Shown in pieces: positions 52,915 through 62,501 of a stretch of DNA of 64,000 nt. How positions within the stretch are numbered: position 1 is the first letter of the stretch; every line of letters starts with the position of its first letter. Source of the stretch: Rhizobium etli 8C-3. Its GTDB lineage: Bacteria > Pseudomonadota > Alphaproteobacteria > Rhizobiales > Rhizobiaceae. The position numbers and the translations under genes are program-made. Location: the NCBI RefSeq assembly GCF_001908375.1, contig NZ_CP017244.1:1426001-1490000 (forward strand). Reading direction: 5' to 3'. Under the pieces are notes generated by a model. That model was given only the letters and a program-made list of their open reading frames with translations, did not search any database and was not told where the DNA came from.

Positions 52915-54813
52915 ATGGCCGAGGAACTGGAAACCGAACGTTCCGACGTTCGCGAGGACGGACGCCGGCCGCCGCGGGCGGTGGTCGGCTCGCACCGCAT
53001 CGAAGAGGAAATGTTCGGAAAGGCGTTCGACGGCAACATCGTCAAGCGCATCTGGGCCTTTGTCGAGCCGTACCGCACGCAAGTCATGTGGTCGCTCGTC
53101 GCCGTGCTCACCTTCACGGCAATGCAGCTGTTGATTCCCCTGATCATCCGCTACGCAATCGACCACGGCATGCAGCCGGGCGGGGATCGCTCCGCCCTCA
53201 TTTATTCGATCATCGCTTTTGCGATTGCGATCCTGATCAATTATGCGGCGAGCTACGCCCAGGAGACGCTCGTCGGCAACGTCGCCGAGGAGGTGCTCTT
53301 CGACATTCGCAAGGCGATGTTCTCCCATCTCCAGCGGGTATCGCTTTCCTTCATGGACAAGACGGAGGTCGGACGGTTGATGTCGCGTCTTCAGGGCGAC
53401 GTGAACTCCATGCAGGAATTTCTCGAGACCTCGGTGCTTTCCGTCGGCGATATCACCCTGCTCTTCGGCATCGTTTTCGTGATGCTCTATCTCGACTTCA
53501 GGCTTGGTCTTTTGACACTCTCCGTCCTGCCTGTCCTCTTCGTCGTCCGTCTCTTCTGGCTGCCGCTGGCGCGCAAGTCCTTCATGGCGGCGCACGAGAC
53601 GAACTCCGTTGCAGCTGGTGCGCTTGCCGAGGCAATCCATGGCGTCCGTGCCGTGCAAAGCATGGATCGCCAGGGCGTCAATTTCACGCTCTATGACGAC
53701 AAGGCGCACGCGAACCTCAAGACGCATCTGACGGCTGCCCGCTATGCACAGGTGATGGTACCGATCGTTGATTCCTTGACCGGCGTGGCAATGGCTCTCG
53801 TTATCGTCGTCGGCGGGGCGCGCGTGCTGAACCAGGCGCTCGATGTCGGGGTGCTCGTTGCCTTCCTCTTCTACATCCAGCGTTTTTTCGATCCGATACG
53901 CTCGCTGACGCTACAATATTCCGTCATGCAGCGCGCCATGGCTTCGGGTCAGAGATTGACGGAGGTTCTCGATGTTCCGGTGGAGATCAAGGATGCACCG
54001 AACGCCACGGCACTTTCGAAAGACATGGACGGTTCAGTCGAATTCCGCAACGTCGTCTTCGGCTACAATCCGAAGCACCCGGTGCTGAAGCAGGTGAGCT
54101 TCAAGGTGAATCCGGGCGAAACGGTCGCCATCGTCGGCCCGACCGGCTCGGGCAAATCGAGCTGTATGTCGTTGATCCACCGGTTTTACGATGTGCAGCA
54201 GGGGCAGGTATTGGTCGCAGGCCATGATGTACGCCAGTTGACGCAGGATTCACTCGGCGAGCAAATCGCCATGGTATTGCAGGAACCTTTCCTTTTCACC
54301 GGTACCGTCTTCGACAACATTCGCTATCACAAGACAGAGGCGACGCGCGAACAGGTTACCGAAGCCGCCAGGGCAGTAGGTGCCCACGACTTCATCATGC
54401 GCCTGCCCGAAGGTTACGACAGCGTGCTCGGCGAGCGCGGCGGCAACCTGTCGCTCGGCCAGCGGCAGCTGCTCAGTTTCGCTCGTGCGCTCGTTGCCGA
54501 TGCAAAGATCCTGGTGCTCGATGAAGCGACGGCCAATATCGACAGCTACACGGAAATGCTGATCCAGAAGGCGCTGGTTAAGCTTCTCGAAAACCGCACC
54601 GGCCTCGTCATCGCCCACCGGTTGGCAACGATCCGGGAGGCCGACCGTATCATCGTCTTGCAAAATGGAGAGCTCATCGAAAGCGGCAACCACCGGCAGC
54701 TGATAACGAACGGTAAACTCTATTCGCGGCTCTACAATCTGAACTATGCCTCCTTCGACGATATTCCGGATGAGGCTCTGGAAGAGACCGCCGTCAGCAG
54801 TTCGGCGACGTGA
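52915..54813 (+). CDS. ABC exporter half-transporter, partner with LSLGQ signature
   Basis: The 632-residue protein has an exporter membrane domain (first helix near 55) and an ATPase with GPTGSGKSS, Walker B ILVLDEATANID with the catalytic Glu intact, but a signature NLSLGQRQLLSFARAL in place of LSGGQ. Together with the preceding protein it gives one consensus site (its Walker B with the partner LSGGQ) and one degenerate site (partner Asp with this LSLGQ). GGAGG precedes the start. Substrate unknown. Confidence 0.88.
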   Translation: MAEELETERSDVREDGRRPPRAVVGSHRIEEEMFGKAFDGNIVKRIWAFVEPYRTQVMWSLVAVLTFTAMQLLIPLIIRYAIDHGMQPGGDRSALIYSIIAFAIAILINYAASYAQETLVGNVAEEVLFDIRKAMFSHLQRVSLSFMDKTEVGRLMSRLQGDVNSMQEFLETSVLSVGDITLLFGIVFVMLYLDFRLGLLTLSVLPVLFVVRLFWLPLARKSFMAAHETNSVAAGALAEAIHGVRAVQSMDRQGVNFTLYDDKAHANLKTHLTAARYAQVMVPIVDSLTGVAMALVIVVGGARVLNQALDVGVLVAFLFYIQRFFDPIRSLTLQYSVMQRAMASGQRLTEVLDVPVEIKDAPNATALSKDMDGSVEFRNVVFGYNPKHPVLKQVSFKVNPGETVAIVGPTGSGKSSCMSLIHRFYDVQQGQVLVAGHDVRQLTQDSLGEQIAMVLQEPFLFTGTVFDNIRYHKTEATREQVTEAARAVGAHDFIMRLPEGYDSVLGERGGNLSLGQRQLLSFARALVADAKILVLDEATANIDSYTEMLIQKALVKLLENRTGLVIAHRLATIREADRIIVLQNGELIESGNHRQLITNGKLYSRLYNLNYASFDDIPDEALEETAVSSSAT

Positions 54814-54856
54814 ACGAAACCTTCTAACGACGACGCTTTCCGGCAGCTTCCATGTG

Positions 54857-55918
54857 CTATTGTCCGCTTTGAGAGGCGGTAACCCGCGGGGACAGGTCTT
54901 CGGCCGAGGTGCGAGCGTGGTCGATGACCTCTTGCAGATTGGCGGCATGCCGGAAGGACGGCTCCTGCCCGACGCCAGTCCTGACGGCCTGGGCGAACCG
55001 CTCGAAGTTCGTCGCAACGGGTTCGACCTGCACCCGCCGCCAGATGGCCTTGTCAGCATCCGCCCCGGTACAGATTCTAAGCGTCGCGCCGTTCGGCGTG
55101 TCGGTGACTTCGATTGCCCCCCTGTCGCCGTGGACCCGCAGGCGCAGTTCGTTCAGGTGCCCGGTCGCCCAGCGGCTGGCATGGATGACGCCCAGAGCGC
55201 CATTCTGCAGCTCGGCCATCATCACGAAGCTGTCGTTGGCGTCGAGCTCGTACTCGCCAATCCTGTTACCCGGCACCTTTTCGAAGGTCTTCAGTTGCGC
55301 AGCCGCGGTCTTGATATCGCTTCCAGCCCCGTAGACCACGAAATCGAGAATATGAATGCCGATGTCCCCGAGAACGCCGTTCGACCCATGCCTGCTCGAC
55401 AGACGCCAGAGCCATTGCGGCTGCGTCGCCCAGTCGCCCCAGGCCTTCGATACAAGCCAGCTCTGAAGGTAGGAAGCCTCGAAGTGCCGGATCTGACCGA
55501 TGTCGCCGTTCAGCACCATTTGCCGAGCCTTCTGCAGCGGAGCGACATTGCGATAGGTTAGGTTCACCATCGTCATCTGCTTCGACCGCTCGGCAGCGTC
55601 GGCCATTTCCGCGGCCTGGGCGAAATTCTCCGCCAGCGGCTTTTCGCAAAAGACATGTTTGCCGGCTCTAAGCAGGGATAAGGTCGTGGCATAGTGGACG
55701 CGGTCTGGCGTGACATTGGTCGCTGCGTCGAATTCACCCCAGGCAAGCGCATCCTCCAGTGAATTGAAGGTGAGCGGAATATTGTGCCGGGCGGCAAAGG
55801 CACGCAGGCGCACATCATCACTATCGACGGCCGCGACGATTTCCACGTCTGCAATCTCAGAGAAACTCGTGGCATGGGTGTTCGCCCACCAGCCAGTGCC
55901 AAGTATGATCAGCTTCAT
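54857..55918 (-). CDS. Gfo/Idh/MocA oxidoreductase, second ThuB-like copy
   Basis: The 353-residue NAD(P)-dependent sugar oxidoreductase is clearly paralogous to the adjacent thuB: shared blocks include DAATNVTPDRVHYATT, GKHVFCEKPLAEN, VNLTYRNVAPLQ, EASYLQSWLVS and HGSNGVLGDIGIHILDF. EKP carries the catalytic Lys of the family. AAGGAGG precedes the ATG. ThuB-type enzymes work with ThuA in making 3-keto derivatives of trehalose and related disaccharides. It lies 113 bases downstream of thuB and is an additional gene relative to the published six-gene thu operon. Confidence 0.86.
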   Translation of the reverse strand: MKLIILGTGWWANTHATSFSEIADVEIVAAVDSDDVRLRAFAARHNIPLTFNSLEDALAWGEFDAATNVTPDRVHYATTLSLLRAGKHVFCEKPLAENFAQAAEMADAAERSKQMTMVNLTYRNVAPLQKARQMVLNGDIGQIRHFEASYLQSWLVSKAWGDWATQPQWLWRLSSRHGSNGVLGDIGIHILDFVVYGAGSDIKTAAAQLKTFEKVPGNRIGEYELDANDSFVMMAELQNGALGVIHASRWATGHLNELRLRVHGDRGAIEVTDTPNGATLRICTGADADKAIWRRVQVEPVATNFERFAQAVRTGVGQEPSFRHAANLQEVIDHARTSAEDLSPRVTASQSGQ

Positions 55919-56031
55919 TGTTGCCTCCTTCTGCTTGCGCCCGGCCCTCGCTCATGATTCACCAAGGCGGGACTTCCACGTCCGGCCATGCGGCTCTGCA
56001 CCGGCCGCATGGGACTTTGTGCGGCAAGCGC

Positions 56032-57147
56032 TCAAACCGCGATCGGCAGCACCTCCACGTTGCCGGCGCCTTCTCCTCCGGGCGTCATGCCGACCTCCTC
56101 CGACAGCAGATTGAGCTCACGGCGCTCCTTTTCCGAGACGATCGCGAGATCGATGACCTTCTGCAGGTTGGCGGCATGACGGAAGTTCGGATCAAGCTGC
56201 TTGCCGGTGGCGACCGCTTCGACAAAACGCTGGTAGTTGGTTGGCACCGGAGCGACCTCGATGTCGGCCCAGCTCGCCGTCTCGATGTTTTCGCCAAGGC
56301 AGCCGCGCAGCTGCGAGCCGTTCGGCCGGTGAATGACCTCGAGGCTGCCCCGTTCACCGTAGATGCGAAGCTTCAGCTCATTGAGATGACCCGTCGCCCA
56401 GCGGGTCGCGTGAATGACGCCGAGCGCACCATTGGCGAAGTCGACAGACATCGTGAAGCTGTCGTTGGCATCGAGCAGATACTCGCCGATCTGGCCGCCT
56501 GGCGCCTTGTTGAAGGTCTTGAGCCGCGCAAAGACGTGGTCGATGTCGGTTGCCGCGCCATAGGCGGCGAAGTCGAGGATATGGATGCCGACATCGCCGA
56601 GCACACCGTTCGAACCGTGACCGGTCGAAAGCCGCCAGAGCCAGCGCGATTCCGTGCGCCAGTCCCCCCAGGCCCGCGACACCAGCCAGCTCTGCAGATA
56701 GGATGCTTCGACATGCTTGATGGTGCCGAGCTCGCCGGCAAGCACCATCTCGCGGGCGCGCTGCAGCGGCGCGACGTTGCGATAGGTGAGGTTGACCATG
56801 TTGATCACTCCGGCCGTTTCGGCGGCAGTCGTCATCTCCAGAGCGTCAGCGTAGTTTTCGGCCAGCGGCTTTTCGCAAAAAACGTGCTTGCCGGCAGCAA
56901 TCAGCGCCATGGTCGTCGGATGATGGATTCGATCCGGCGTCACATTGGTGGCCGCATCGAAATCTCCCCAGGCAATTGCTTCCTCAAGCGCCAGGAAACG
57001 TTTCTCGATGTTGAAATGATCGGCGAATTCGGCAAGTCGTGCCGGATCGGTGTCGACGGCGCCGACGACCTCGACGCCATCAATCGATTTGAAATGACTG
57101 ACCTGGCTCTTTGCCATCGAGCCTGTACCAAGAACAAGAAGCCTCAT
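56032..57147 (-). CDS. thuB: Gfo/Idh/MocA oxidoreductase ThuB
   Basis: The 371-residue protein has the NAD-binding start MRLLVLGTGSMAKSQVSHF, the catalytic block GKHVFCEKPLAEN and the substrate-binding segment YLQSWLVSRAWGDWRTE. It is 11 bases downstream of thuA, the gene order of the rhizobial thuEFGKAB operon, in which ThuA and ThuB are required to use trehalose, maltitol and sucrose isomers through 3-keto intermediates. The copy adjacent to thuA is taken as the true thuB. Confidence 0.87.
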   Translation of the reverse strand: MRLLVLGTGSMAKSQVSHFKSIDGVEVVGAVDTDPARLAEFADHFNIEKRFLALEEAIAWGDFDAATNVTPDRIHHPTTMALIAAGKHVFCEKPLAENYADALEMTTAAETAGVINMVNLTYRNVAPLQRAREMVLAGELGTIKHVEASYLQSWLVSRAWGDWRTESRWLWRLSTGHGSNGVLGDVGIHILDFAAYGAATDIDHVFARLKTFNKAPGGQIGEYLLDANDSFTMSVDFANGALGVIHATRWATGHLNELKLRIYGERGSLEVIHRPNGSQLRGCLGENIETASWADIEVAPVPTNYQRFVEAVATGKQLDPNFRHAANLQKVIDLAIVSEKERRELNLLSEEVGMTPGGEGAGNVEVLPIAV

Positions 57148-57158
57148 CCCTTGCCCCC

Positions 57159-57944
57159 TCAGCGGTAACCGGCTTCGCCGGCCTGATGCAGTTTCGGGCC
57201 GCGCTCCACAATCGGTTCGTGCGCCTTCTCCACCGGAACGTTCGGGGCATCGGTGATGGTCTTTAGGTCGCCCTGCGGATTATGAGCCCATTTGACAGCG
57301 TTGATCAGCACCTTGCGGATATTGGGGTCGTGATAGGTGGGATAGGTCTCGTGACCGGGGCGGAAATAGAAGATGTTGCCCGCCCCACGCCGCCAGGTCA
57401 TCCCGGACCGGAACACCTCCCCGCCCTGGAACCAGGAGATGAACACTGTTTCCAGCGGCTCGGGAACCGAAAACTGTTCGCCGTACATCTCCTCGTTTTC
57501 CAGGACGAAGTTCTCTTCGAGGCCAGCAGTGATCGGATGACGCGGATTGATGGTCCACAGCCGCTCGCGTTCGCCCGCCTCGCGCCATTTCAGCGCGCAG
57601 GGTGTTCCCATCAGCCGCTTGAAGATCTTCGAAAAATGCCCGGAATGAAGCACCAGCAGGCCCATGCCTTCCCAGACCCGCTTGGCGACGCGTTCGACCA
57701 CTTCGTCGGAGACTGCGCCATGATCCTTGTGGCCCCACCAGGTGAGGACATCGGTTTGGGCAAGCCGCGCTTGCGAAAGACCGTGCTCCGGCTCCTGCAG
57801 CGTCGCGGTCGTCGCGCTGATCGCCGGGTCGCTGTTCAGCGCAGCGGCGATCGTGGTGTGCATGCCTTCGGGGTAAATTTCCCTGACGACGGCATTGGTG
57901 TTCTCATGGATGTTTTCACCCCAGACAATGGTGCGAATAGGCAC
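57159..57944 (-). CDS. thuA: ThuA-domain trehalose utilisation protein
   Basis: The 261-residue protein has the ThuA fold: [27 protein letters not shown] opening ([20 protein letters not shown]), [39 protein letters not shown] and [16 protein letters not shown]. It starts at a GTG behind AAGGAG. The family resembles class I glutamine-amidotransferase-like folds without the usual catalytic Cys. With ThuB it oxidises or processes trehalose-type disaccharides to keto forms in the cytoplasm. Confidence 0.9.
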   Translation of the reverse strand: MPIRTIVWGENIHENTNAVVREIYPEGMHTTIAAALNSDPAISATTATLQEPEHGLSQARLAQTDVLTWWGHKDHGAVSDEVVERVAKRVWEGMGLLVLHSGHFSKIFKRLMGTPCALKWREAGERERLWTINPRHPITAGLEENFVLENEEMYGEQFSVPEPLETVFISWFQGGEVFRSGMTWRRGAGNIFYFRPGHETYPTYHDPNIRKVLINAVKWAHNPQGDLKTITDAPNVPVEKAHEPIVERGPKLHQAGEAGYR

Positions 57945-58009
57945 GGTGGTTACTCCTTGCGATGTGAAAAGGACCGAGCCTGGGAGGTGGATCGATCCTT
58001 GGTGGACAG

Positions 58010-59035
58010 TCAGGCAGCCCGCATGGATGGCTTTTCGAGCGCGCGGCCAGATTGATCAAAACGGTGTATGTGGCCGGCAGCTGGCGCAACCCCGAGCTTC
58101 TGGCCCGGCTCATGGCCGCAAACGCCGGTCTCGCGCACGATCAGCGGCTCATCTGCACCGATGTCCAGATAGACAAAGCTGTCGGAGCCGAGGATCTCCG
58201 AATGAATGACGGTTCCGTTCCAGACTGCCGGTTGCGGCGTGATCCGGATATGTTCCGCACGCACGCCAATCGTATGGGTATTATAGGGCTGCGCCAGGGC
58301 TCCGGACAGGAAATTCATCTTCGGCGATCCAATGAAGCCGGCAACGAAGATCGAATTCGGGCTCTCGTAAAGCTCAAGTGGCGTGCCGATCTGTTCGACA
58401 AGGCCGTCCCTCAACACGCAGATACGGTCGGCAAGCGTCATGGCCTCGACCTGGTCGTGTGTCACATAGATCATCGTCGTGTTGTGCATGCTGCGGTGCA
58501 GCTTGGCAATCTCCAGCCTTGTCGCAACGCGCAAGGCGGCGTCTAGGTTGGACAGCGGCTCATCGAAGAGGAAGACCTTGGGATCGCGAACGATCGCCCG
58601 GCCGATCGCGACGCGCTGACGCTGCCCGCCCGATAGCTGACGCGGCAGACGGTCCAGGTAGGGCGATAGCTGCAGCATGCCGGCGGCTTGTTCGACCCTC
58701 TGCCGGCATTCATCCTTCGTCCGTCCGGCAAGCTTCATGCCGAAGGCCATATTGTCGAAAACCGTCATATGTGGATAGAGCGCGTAGGACTGGAACACCA
58801 TGGCGATCCCTCGCTTCGACGGCGCACGCTGGTTTACCACCTGATCGTCGAAGGAGAGCGTGCCGGACGTAATGTCCTCAAGGCCCGAGATGAGACGCAG
58901 CAGCGTGGATTTGCCGCATCCGGAGGGGCCGACGAAGACCATGAACTCGCCGCGGCGGATGTCCATCGTCACGCCCTTGATGACCTCGAAGGCACCGAAG
59001 CTCTTGCGGATATTATCTAGGCGGATCTGTGCCAC
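58010..59035 (-). CDS. thuK: Trehalose/maltitol ABC transporter ATPase
   Basis: The 341-residue MalK/MsmX-type protein has Walker [28 protein letters not shown], Walker [14 protein letters not shown]-loop [14 protein letters not shown] and a C-terminal TOBE/MalK regulatory domain. The GTG at 59035 with GGGAG 6 bases upstream is preferred over a TTG five codons earlier. It lies 11 bases after thuG. Confidence 0.92.
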   Translation of the reverse strand: MAQIRLDNIRKSFGAFEVIKGVTMDIRRGEFMVFVGPSGCGKSTLLRLISGLEDITSGTLSFDDQVVNQRAPSKRGIAMVFQSYALYPHMTVFDNMAFGMKLAGRTKDECRQRVEQAAGMLQLSPYLDRLPRQLSGGQRQRVAIGRAIVRDPKVFLFDEPLSNLDAALRVATRLEIAKLHRSMHNTTMIYVTHDQVEAMTLADRICVLRDGLVEQIGTPLELYESPNSIFVAGFIGSPKMNFLSGALAQPYNTHTIGVRAEHIRITPQPAVWNGTVIHSEILGSDSFVYLDIGADEPLIVRETGVCGHEPGQKLGVAPAAGHIHRFDQSGRALEKPSMRAA

Positions 59036-59046
59036 TGTCTGCTCCC

Positions 59047-59877
59047 TCAACCCTTAACGCCGCCGGCGGTCAGTCCCGAGATGATCCGGCGCTGGAATAT
59101 CAAGACGAGGACAACAACTGGCACGGTGACGATGACCGACGCCGCCATGATGTTGCCCCAAGGAATTTCAAATTGACTGCCGCCCGAAAGCAGCGCAATG
59201 GCAACCGGCACGGTGCGCTGCGCATTCGATGATGTGAAGGTCAGCGCGAAGAGGAATTCGTTCCATGCGGTGATGAAGGCAAGCAGGCCGGTTGTCACGA
59301 GCGCCGGCCACATGAGCGGCATGAAGACCTGGGTGATGATGACCCAAGGCGAAGCACCGTCGACGATGGCGGCCTCCTCGATCTCGATCGGCAGGTCGCG
59401 CATGAAGGTCGTCAGTACCCACACGGTGAACGGCAGCGTGAAGATCATGTACGAAAAAATCAGCGCGAAAGGCGTGTTGAAGATGCCGATCCACCGAATG
59501 AGCTCGAAAAGGCCTGCAAGCACTGCGATCTGCGGGAACATCGACACTGAAAGGATCGTCAGCATCAGCAGCGCCCGGCCGCGGAAATTCACTCGCGCCA
59601 GGGCGAATGATGCGGTGATTGCAAGCAGCAGCGACGCGGCAACCACGATCAAGGCAATCATTATGGAATTTCCAAGGCTTCGGACGAAACCGCCCTGGTT
59701 CATCACCGATGTGTAATTTCCGAATGAAATCGAACGCGGCCAGTAATTGACTTCGAAAAGCGCCGTGCCGGTTTTGAGACTCGTGAGGATCGCGTAGTAG
59801 AAGGGGAAAACGGCAAGAAGGACGATCACTGCGACGAGCAGGTAGAGAAGCGTGTTCTTCGTGAGCTGCAAGAGCAT
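59047..59877 (-). CDS. thuG: Trehalose/maltitol ABC transporter permease
   Basis: The 276-residue CUT1-type permease has six helices and the EAA loop motif EEAAIVDGASPWVIITQVFMP. The start ATG overlaps the thuF stop (TGATG). Together with ThuF it forms the membrane channel. Confidence 0.92.
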   Translation of the reverse strand: MLLQLTKNTLLYLLVAVIVLLAVFPFYYAILTSLKTGTALFEVNYWPRSISFGNYTSVMNQGGFVRSLGNSIMIALIVVAASLLLAITASFALARVNFRGRALLMLTILSVSMFPQIAVLAGLFELIRWIGIFNTPFALIFSYMIFTLPFTVWVLTTFMRDLPIEIEEAAIVDGASPWVIITQVFMPLMWPALVTTGLLAFITAWNEFLFALTFTSSNAQRTVPVAIALLSGGSQFEIPWGNIMAASVIVTVPVVVLVLIFQRRIISGLTAGGVKG

Positions 59878-60863
59878 CAACGTTCCTCCCCACCGAGTTT
59901 GACGCGCCCGAACCAGATGTAGAGTACGGTGACGGACGCGATGATGAGGAAGAGAACCGTCGAAGCGGTGGCGCCATAGGCGAACTTGTCAAAGTCGAAC
60001 AGGTTCTCACGCGCCATGACCGACATGGTCTTGGTCTGGGCATTGTTGGGCGTCAGCACATAAATCAGATCAAATATGCGCATCGCATCCAGCATCCGGA
60101 AGATCACGGCGACCATAATGGCCGGCCGGATCAGCGGCAGCGTCAGCCGCCAGAAGACCTTGACAGGATTGACCCCGTCTATCCTGGCGGCCTCGTAGAT
60201 GTCGCCAGGTACCATCTGCAGTCCGGCAAGGATCAGAAGCGCCATGAAGGGCGTCGTCTTCCAGACGTCGACGATCAGAACCGCAATCATTGCCGTTTCC
60301 GGATTGGCAGTCCAGGCGATCTTTTCGCTGATGAGGCCGACGCCAAGGAGGATATCGTTCAAAATGCCGAACTGGTCGTTGAGCATCCAGGCCCACATTT
60401 TTGCCGAAACGATTGTCGGAATTGCCCAGGGAATAAGGATTGCAGCGCGTACAATGCCGCGCCCGGCAAACTGTGCGTTCAGGACCAGCGCAACGATAAG
60501 GCCAAGGGCCGTCTCGGTCATGACCGAAACGAGCGTGAATTTGGCGGTGTTCCAGACGGCGCTCCACCAGACGGGATCGGCAAGGAGCCCACGATAGATG
60601 GTTCGCCCGCTCTTCAGCGTGACCCAGGACAGATAATTGCCAAAACCGATGAATTGCGCATTGCCAAGATCGGTCAGCGACGCGTTCGTGAAGCTGAAAT
60701 AAATTGTTCTGAACAGCGGCCACCCGGCCACCACAGCCAATATAAAGAGCGTCGGCGCCAGAAACAGCCATGCCGACCTGACACGCTCGAAGCGTAATTC
60801 GCTCGTTGACCTCAAAGCGGAGGCTGGCGGTTTGAGCGCTTGTGAAACTGTGATTTCGCTCAT
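59877..60863 (-). CDS. thuF: Trehalose/maltitol ABC transporter permease
   Basis: The 328-residue MalF-type permease has FLAPTLFILAVVAGWPLFRT as the first helix and the EAA loop YEAARIDGVNPVKVFWRLTLP. ATG 60863 is chosen; a TTG three codons upstream is less likely. It follows thuE by 67 bases and overlaps the thuG start by one base. Confidence 0.92.
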   Translation of the reverse strand: MSEITVSQALKPPASALRSTSELRFERVRSAWLFLAPTLFILAVVAGWPLFRTIYFSFTNASLTDLGNAQFIGFGNYLSWVTLKSGRTIYRGLLADPVWWSAVWNTAKFTLVSVMTETALGLIVALVLNAQFAGRGIVRAAILIPWAIPTIVSAKMWAWMLNDQFGILNDILLGVGLISEKIAWTANPETAMIAVLIVDVWKTTPFMALLILAGLQMVPGDIYEAARIDGVNPVKVFWRLTLPLIRPAIMVAVIFRMLDAMRIFDLIYVLTPNNAQTKTMSVMARENLFDFDKFAYGATASTVLFLIIASVTVLYIWFGRVKLGGEER

Positions 60864-60930
60864 GAAAGGCAATCCGTGCTTGAGACATCTGTGGACGGAC
60901 CGGCGGCTGGTCGGCCGCCGGTCCCGTTCA

Positions 60931-62196
60931 TCACCAGCTATCGCCTTTAAGCGTCGTCAGGTCAGCCTCGAGAAGCTCAAGGTTCTCGGCCGCAGTTCCG
61001 TTGCCGGACAGCGTGTTGTGTACTGCCGTCCAAAACCTCGACGACACTTCGTTGTACTTCACCTTGGCTGTCGCCGAAGGACGCGGCACGGCATCCTGGA
61101 AGATCGGCTTCCACTCCGGCATGAAAGGCTGCGCGGCAGCGACATCCTTGTCGTCGTAAAGCGCCACCAGGGTCGGCAGATTGGAAAGTTCGATGGCACG
61201 TGCCTTTTGGACGTCTTTCGAGGCCAGGAACTTGACGAGCTCAATTGCCGCCTGCTGCTCGTCTGAATATTTCGAAACTGCGAGATTCCAGCCGCCGAGC
61301 GCTGAAGACGGCTTGTCGCCGAGCGCAGCGACGGGAAGCGTCGTTACCTCGAACTTGCCCTTCACCGCGCTATCAGCGCCATTGCCGAGCGAATAGGCAT
61401 AGGGCCAGTTGCGCATGAAGACGGCATTCCCGGTCTGCCAGACGCCGCGTGACTCCTCTTCCTGATAAGCGAGCACGCCTGGCGGCGAGATGGTGCCGAC
61501 CCAGCCCTTGGCACGGTCGATTGCCGCTGCTGCCTTTTCATTGTTGATCGAGATCGTGCCGTCCGGCTCGACGATCTGTCCGCCGCCGGAGGATTTCACC
61601 CATTCCAGCGCATTGCATGTGAGGCCCTCATAGGAATTGCCCTGGAAAACGAAGCCCCACATGTCCTTTTGACCGGCCGCGCGTTCCTTTTCCTGGATCT
61701 CCTTGGCAGTTCCGGCAAGCTCGTCCCACGTCTTAGGCGACTGCTTGCCGTATTTCTCAAGCAGGTCCCGACGATAATACAGCGCCGGCGCATCGGTATA
61801 CATCGGCAGCGCCACGAGACGGTCGTTGACCGTCTGCGATGCGATGATCGAGGGAAAGAACTGCTCGACGACGTCCTTGGCAGCCTCCTTCAGATCCACG
61901 AACTGATCGGCAAGCTGCGGTGCCCAGATGACGTCGGTCTGATAGACATCGACGTCCTTGTTGCCGGCGGCAAGCCAAAGACGGTACTGCGAGAACTGTT
62001 CAGAACTCGACGATGGCATGCTCACGATATTGACCTTGTGGCCCGTCTTCTCTTCGAAGACGGCAAATTGCTTGCGGAAGAACTCGAGGTTCTTTCCCGT
62101 CGAATTCGCCGCGAAGGAAAGCTCGGCCGCAGTTGCAAGATTCAAGGTGGAGATCATACCCACCGCCGAAACGGCGGCCATCAAACGATATTTCAT
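60931..62196 (-). CDS. thuE: Trehalose/maltitol ABC transporter binding protein
   Basis: The 421-residue SBP_bac_1 protein has a Sec signal (KYRLMAAVSAVGMISTLNLATA) cleaved near residue 23 and the family sections YQTDVIWAPQLADQFVDL, LYYRRDLLEKYGKQSPKTWDEL and ALGGWNLAVSKYSD. GGGAGG precedes the ATG at 62196. It is the promoter-proximal gene of the thu operon, with two LacI-type operators upstream. Confidence 0.92.
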   Translation of the reverse strand: MKYRLMAAVSAVGMISTLNLATAAELSFAANSTGKNLEFFRKQFAVFEEKTGHKVNIVSMPSSSSEQFSQYRLWLAAGNKDVDVYQTDVIWAPQLADQFVDLKEAAKDVVEQFFPSIIASQTVNDRLVALPMYTDAPALYYRRDLLEKYGKQSPKTWDELAGTAKEIQEKERAAGQKDMWGFVFQGNSYEGLTCNALEWVKSSGGGQIVEPDGTISINNEKAAAAIDRAKGWVGTISPPGVLAYQEEESRGVWQTGNAVFMRNWPYAYSLGNGADSAVKGKFEVTTLPVAALGDKPSSALGGWNLAVSKYSDEQQAAIELVKFLASKDVQKARAIELSNLPTLVALYDDKDVAAAQPFMPEWKPIFQDAVPRPSATAKVKYNEVSSRFWTAVHNTLSGNGTAAENLELLEADLTTLKGDSW

Positions 62197-62225
62197 GTCA
62201 ATCCTCCCATTGCCAGATGAAATAA

Positions 62226-62241
62226 TTGAAATCGATTTGGT
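62226..62241. promoter_or_regulatory. LacI-type operator near the thuE start
   Basis: TTGAAATCGATTTGGT has the LacI-family pattern of two TTGAAA-like halves around a central CG; the right half is imperfect. It lies 30 bases upstream of thuE. It pairs with a better site 176 bases away near thuR. ThuR binding is inferred. Confidence 0.6.
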
Positions 62242-62401
62242 TAAACGGAACATCGCAAAAGTTTTTTCAACCGTCAAGGGCGAGATCCCGGAGATCCACA
62301 AGCTCCAATATTCTTGTTTTTATGTCGCTATATCAATCATTTAAAGTATTCTCTTCGACCGACCTGGCAATTGATTGTTCCTGTTCATGGCATCAAAATT
62401 A

Positions 62402-62417
62402 TTGAAAACGATTTCAA
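62402..62417. promoter_or_regulatory. LacI-type operator near the thuR start
   Basis: TTGAAAACGATTTCAA is a near-perfect palindrome with the central CG typical of LacI-family operators in carbohydrate operons. It lies 85 bases before thuR, in the divergent promoter region. With the site at 62226 it could allow repression of thuE and autoregulation of thuR. Confidence 0.7.
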
Positions 62418-62501
62418 ATACCCGCGGCCAGTGGTAGACGAGATTGCCGAGCGTTCAACAATCGGTCATTGATCCGCCAGGATCCAACCAAACGTGTTCG
62501 A

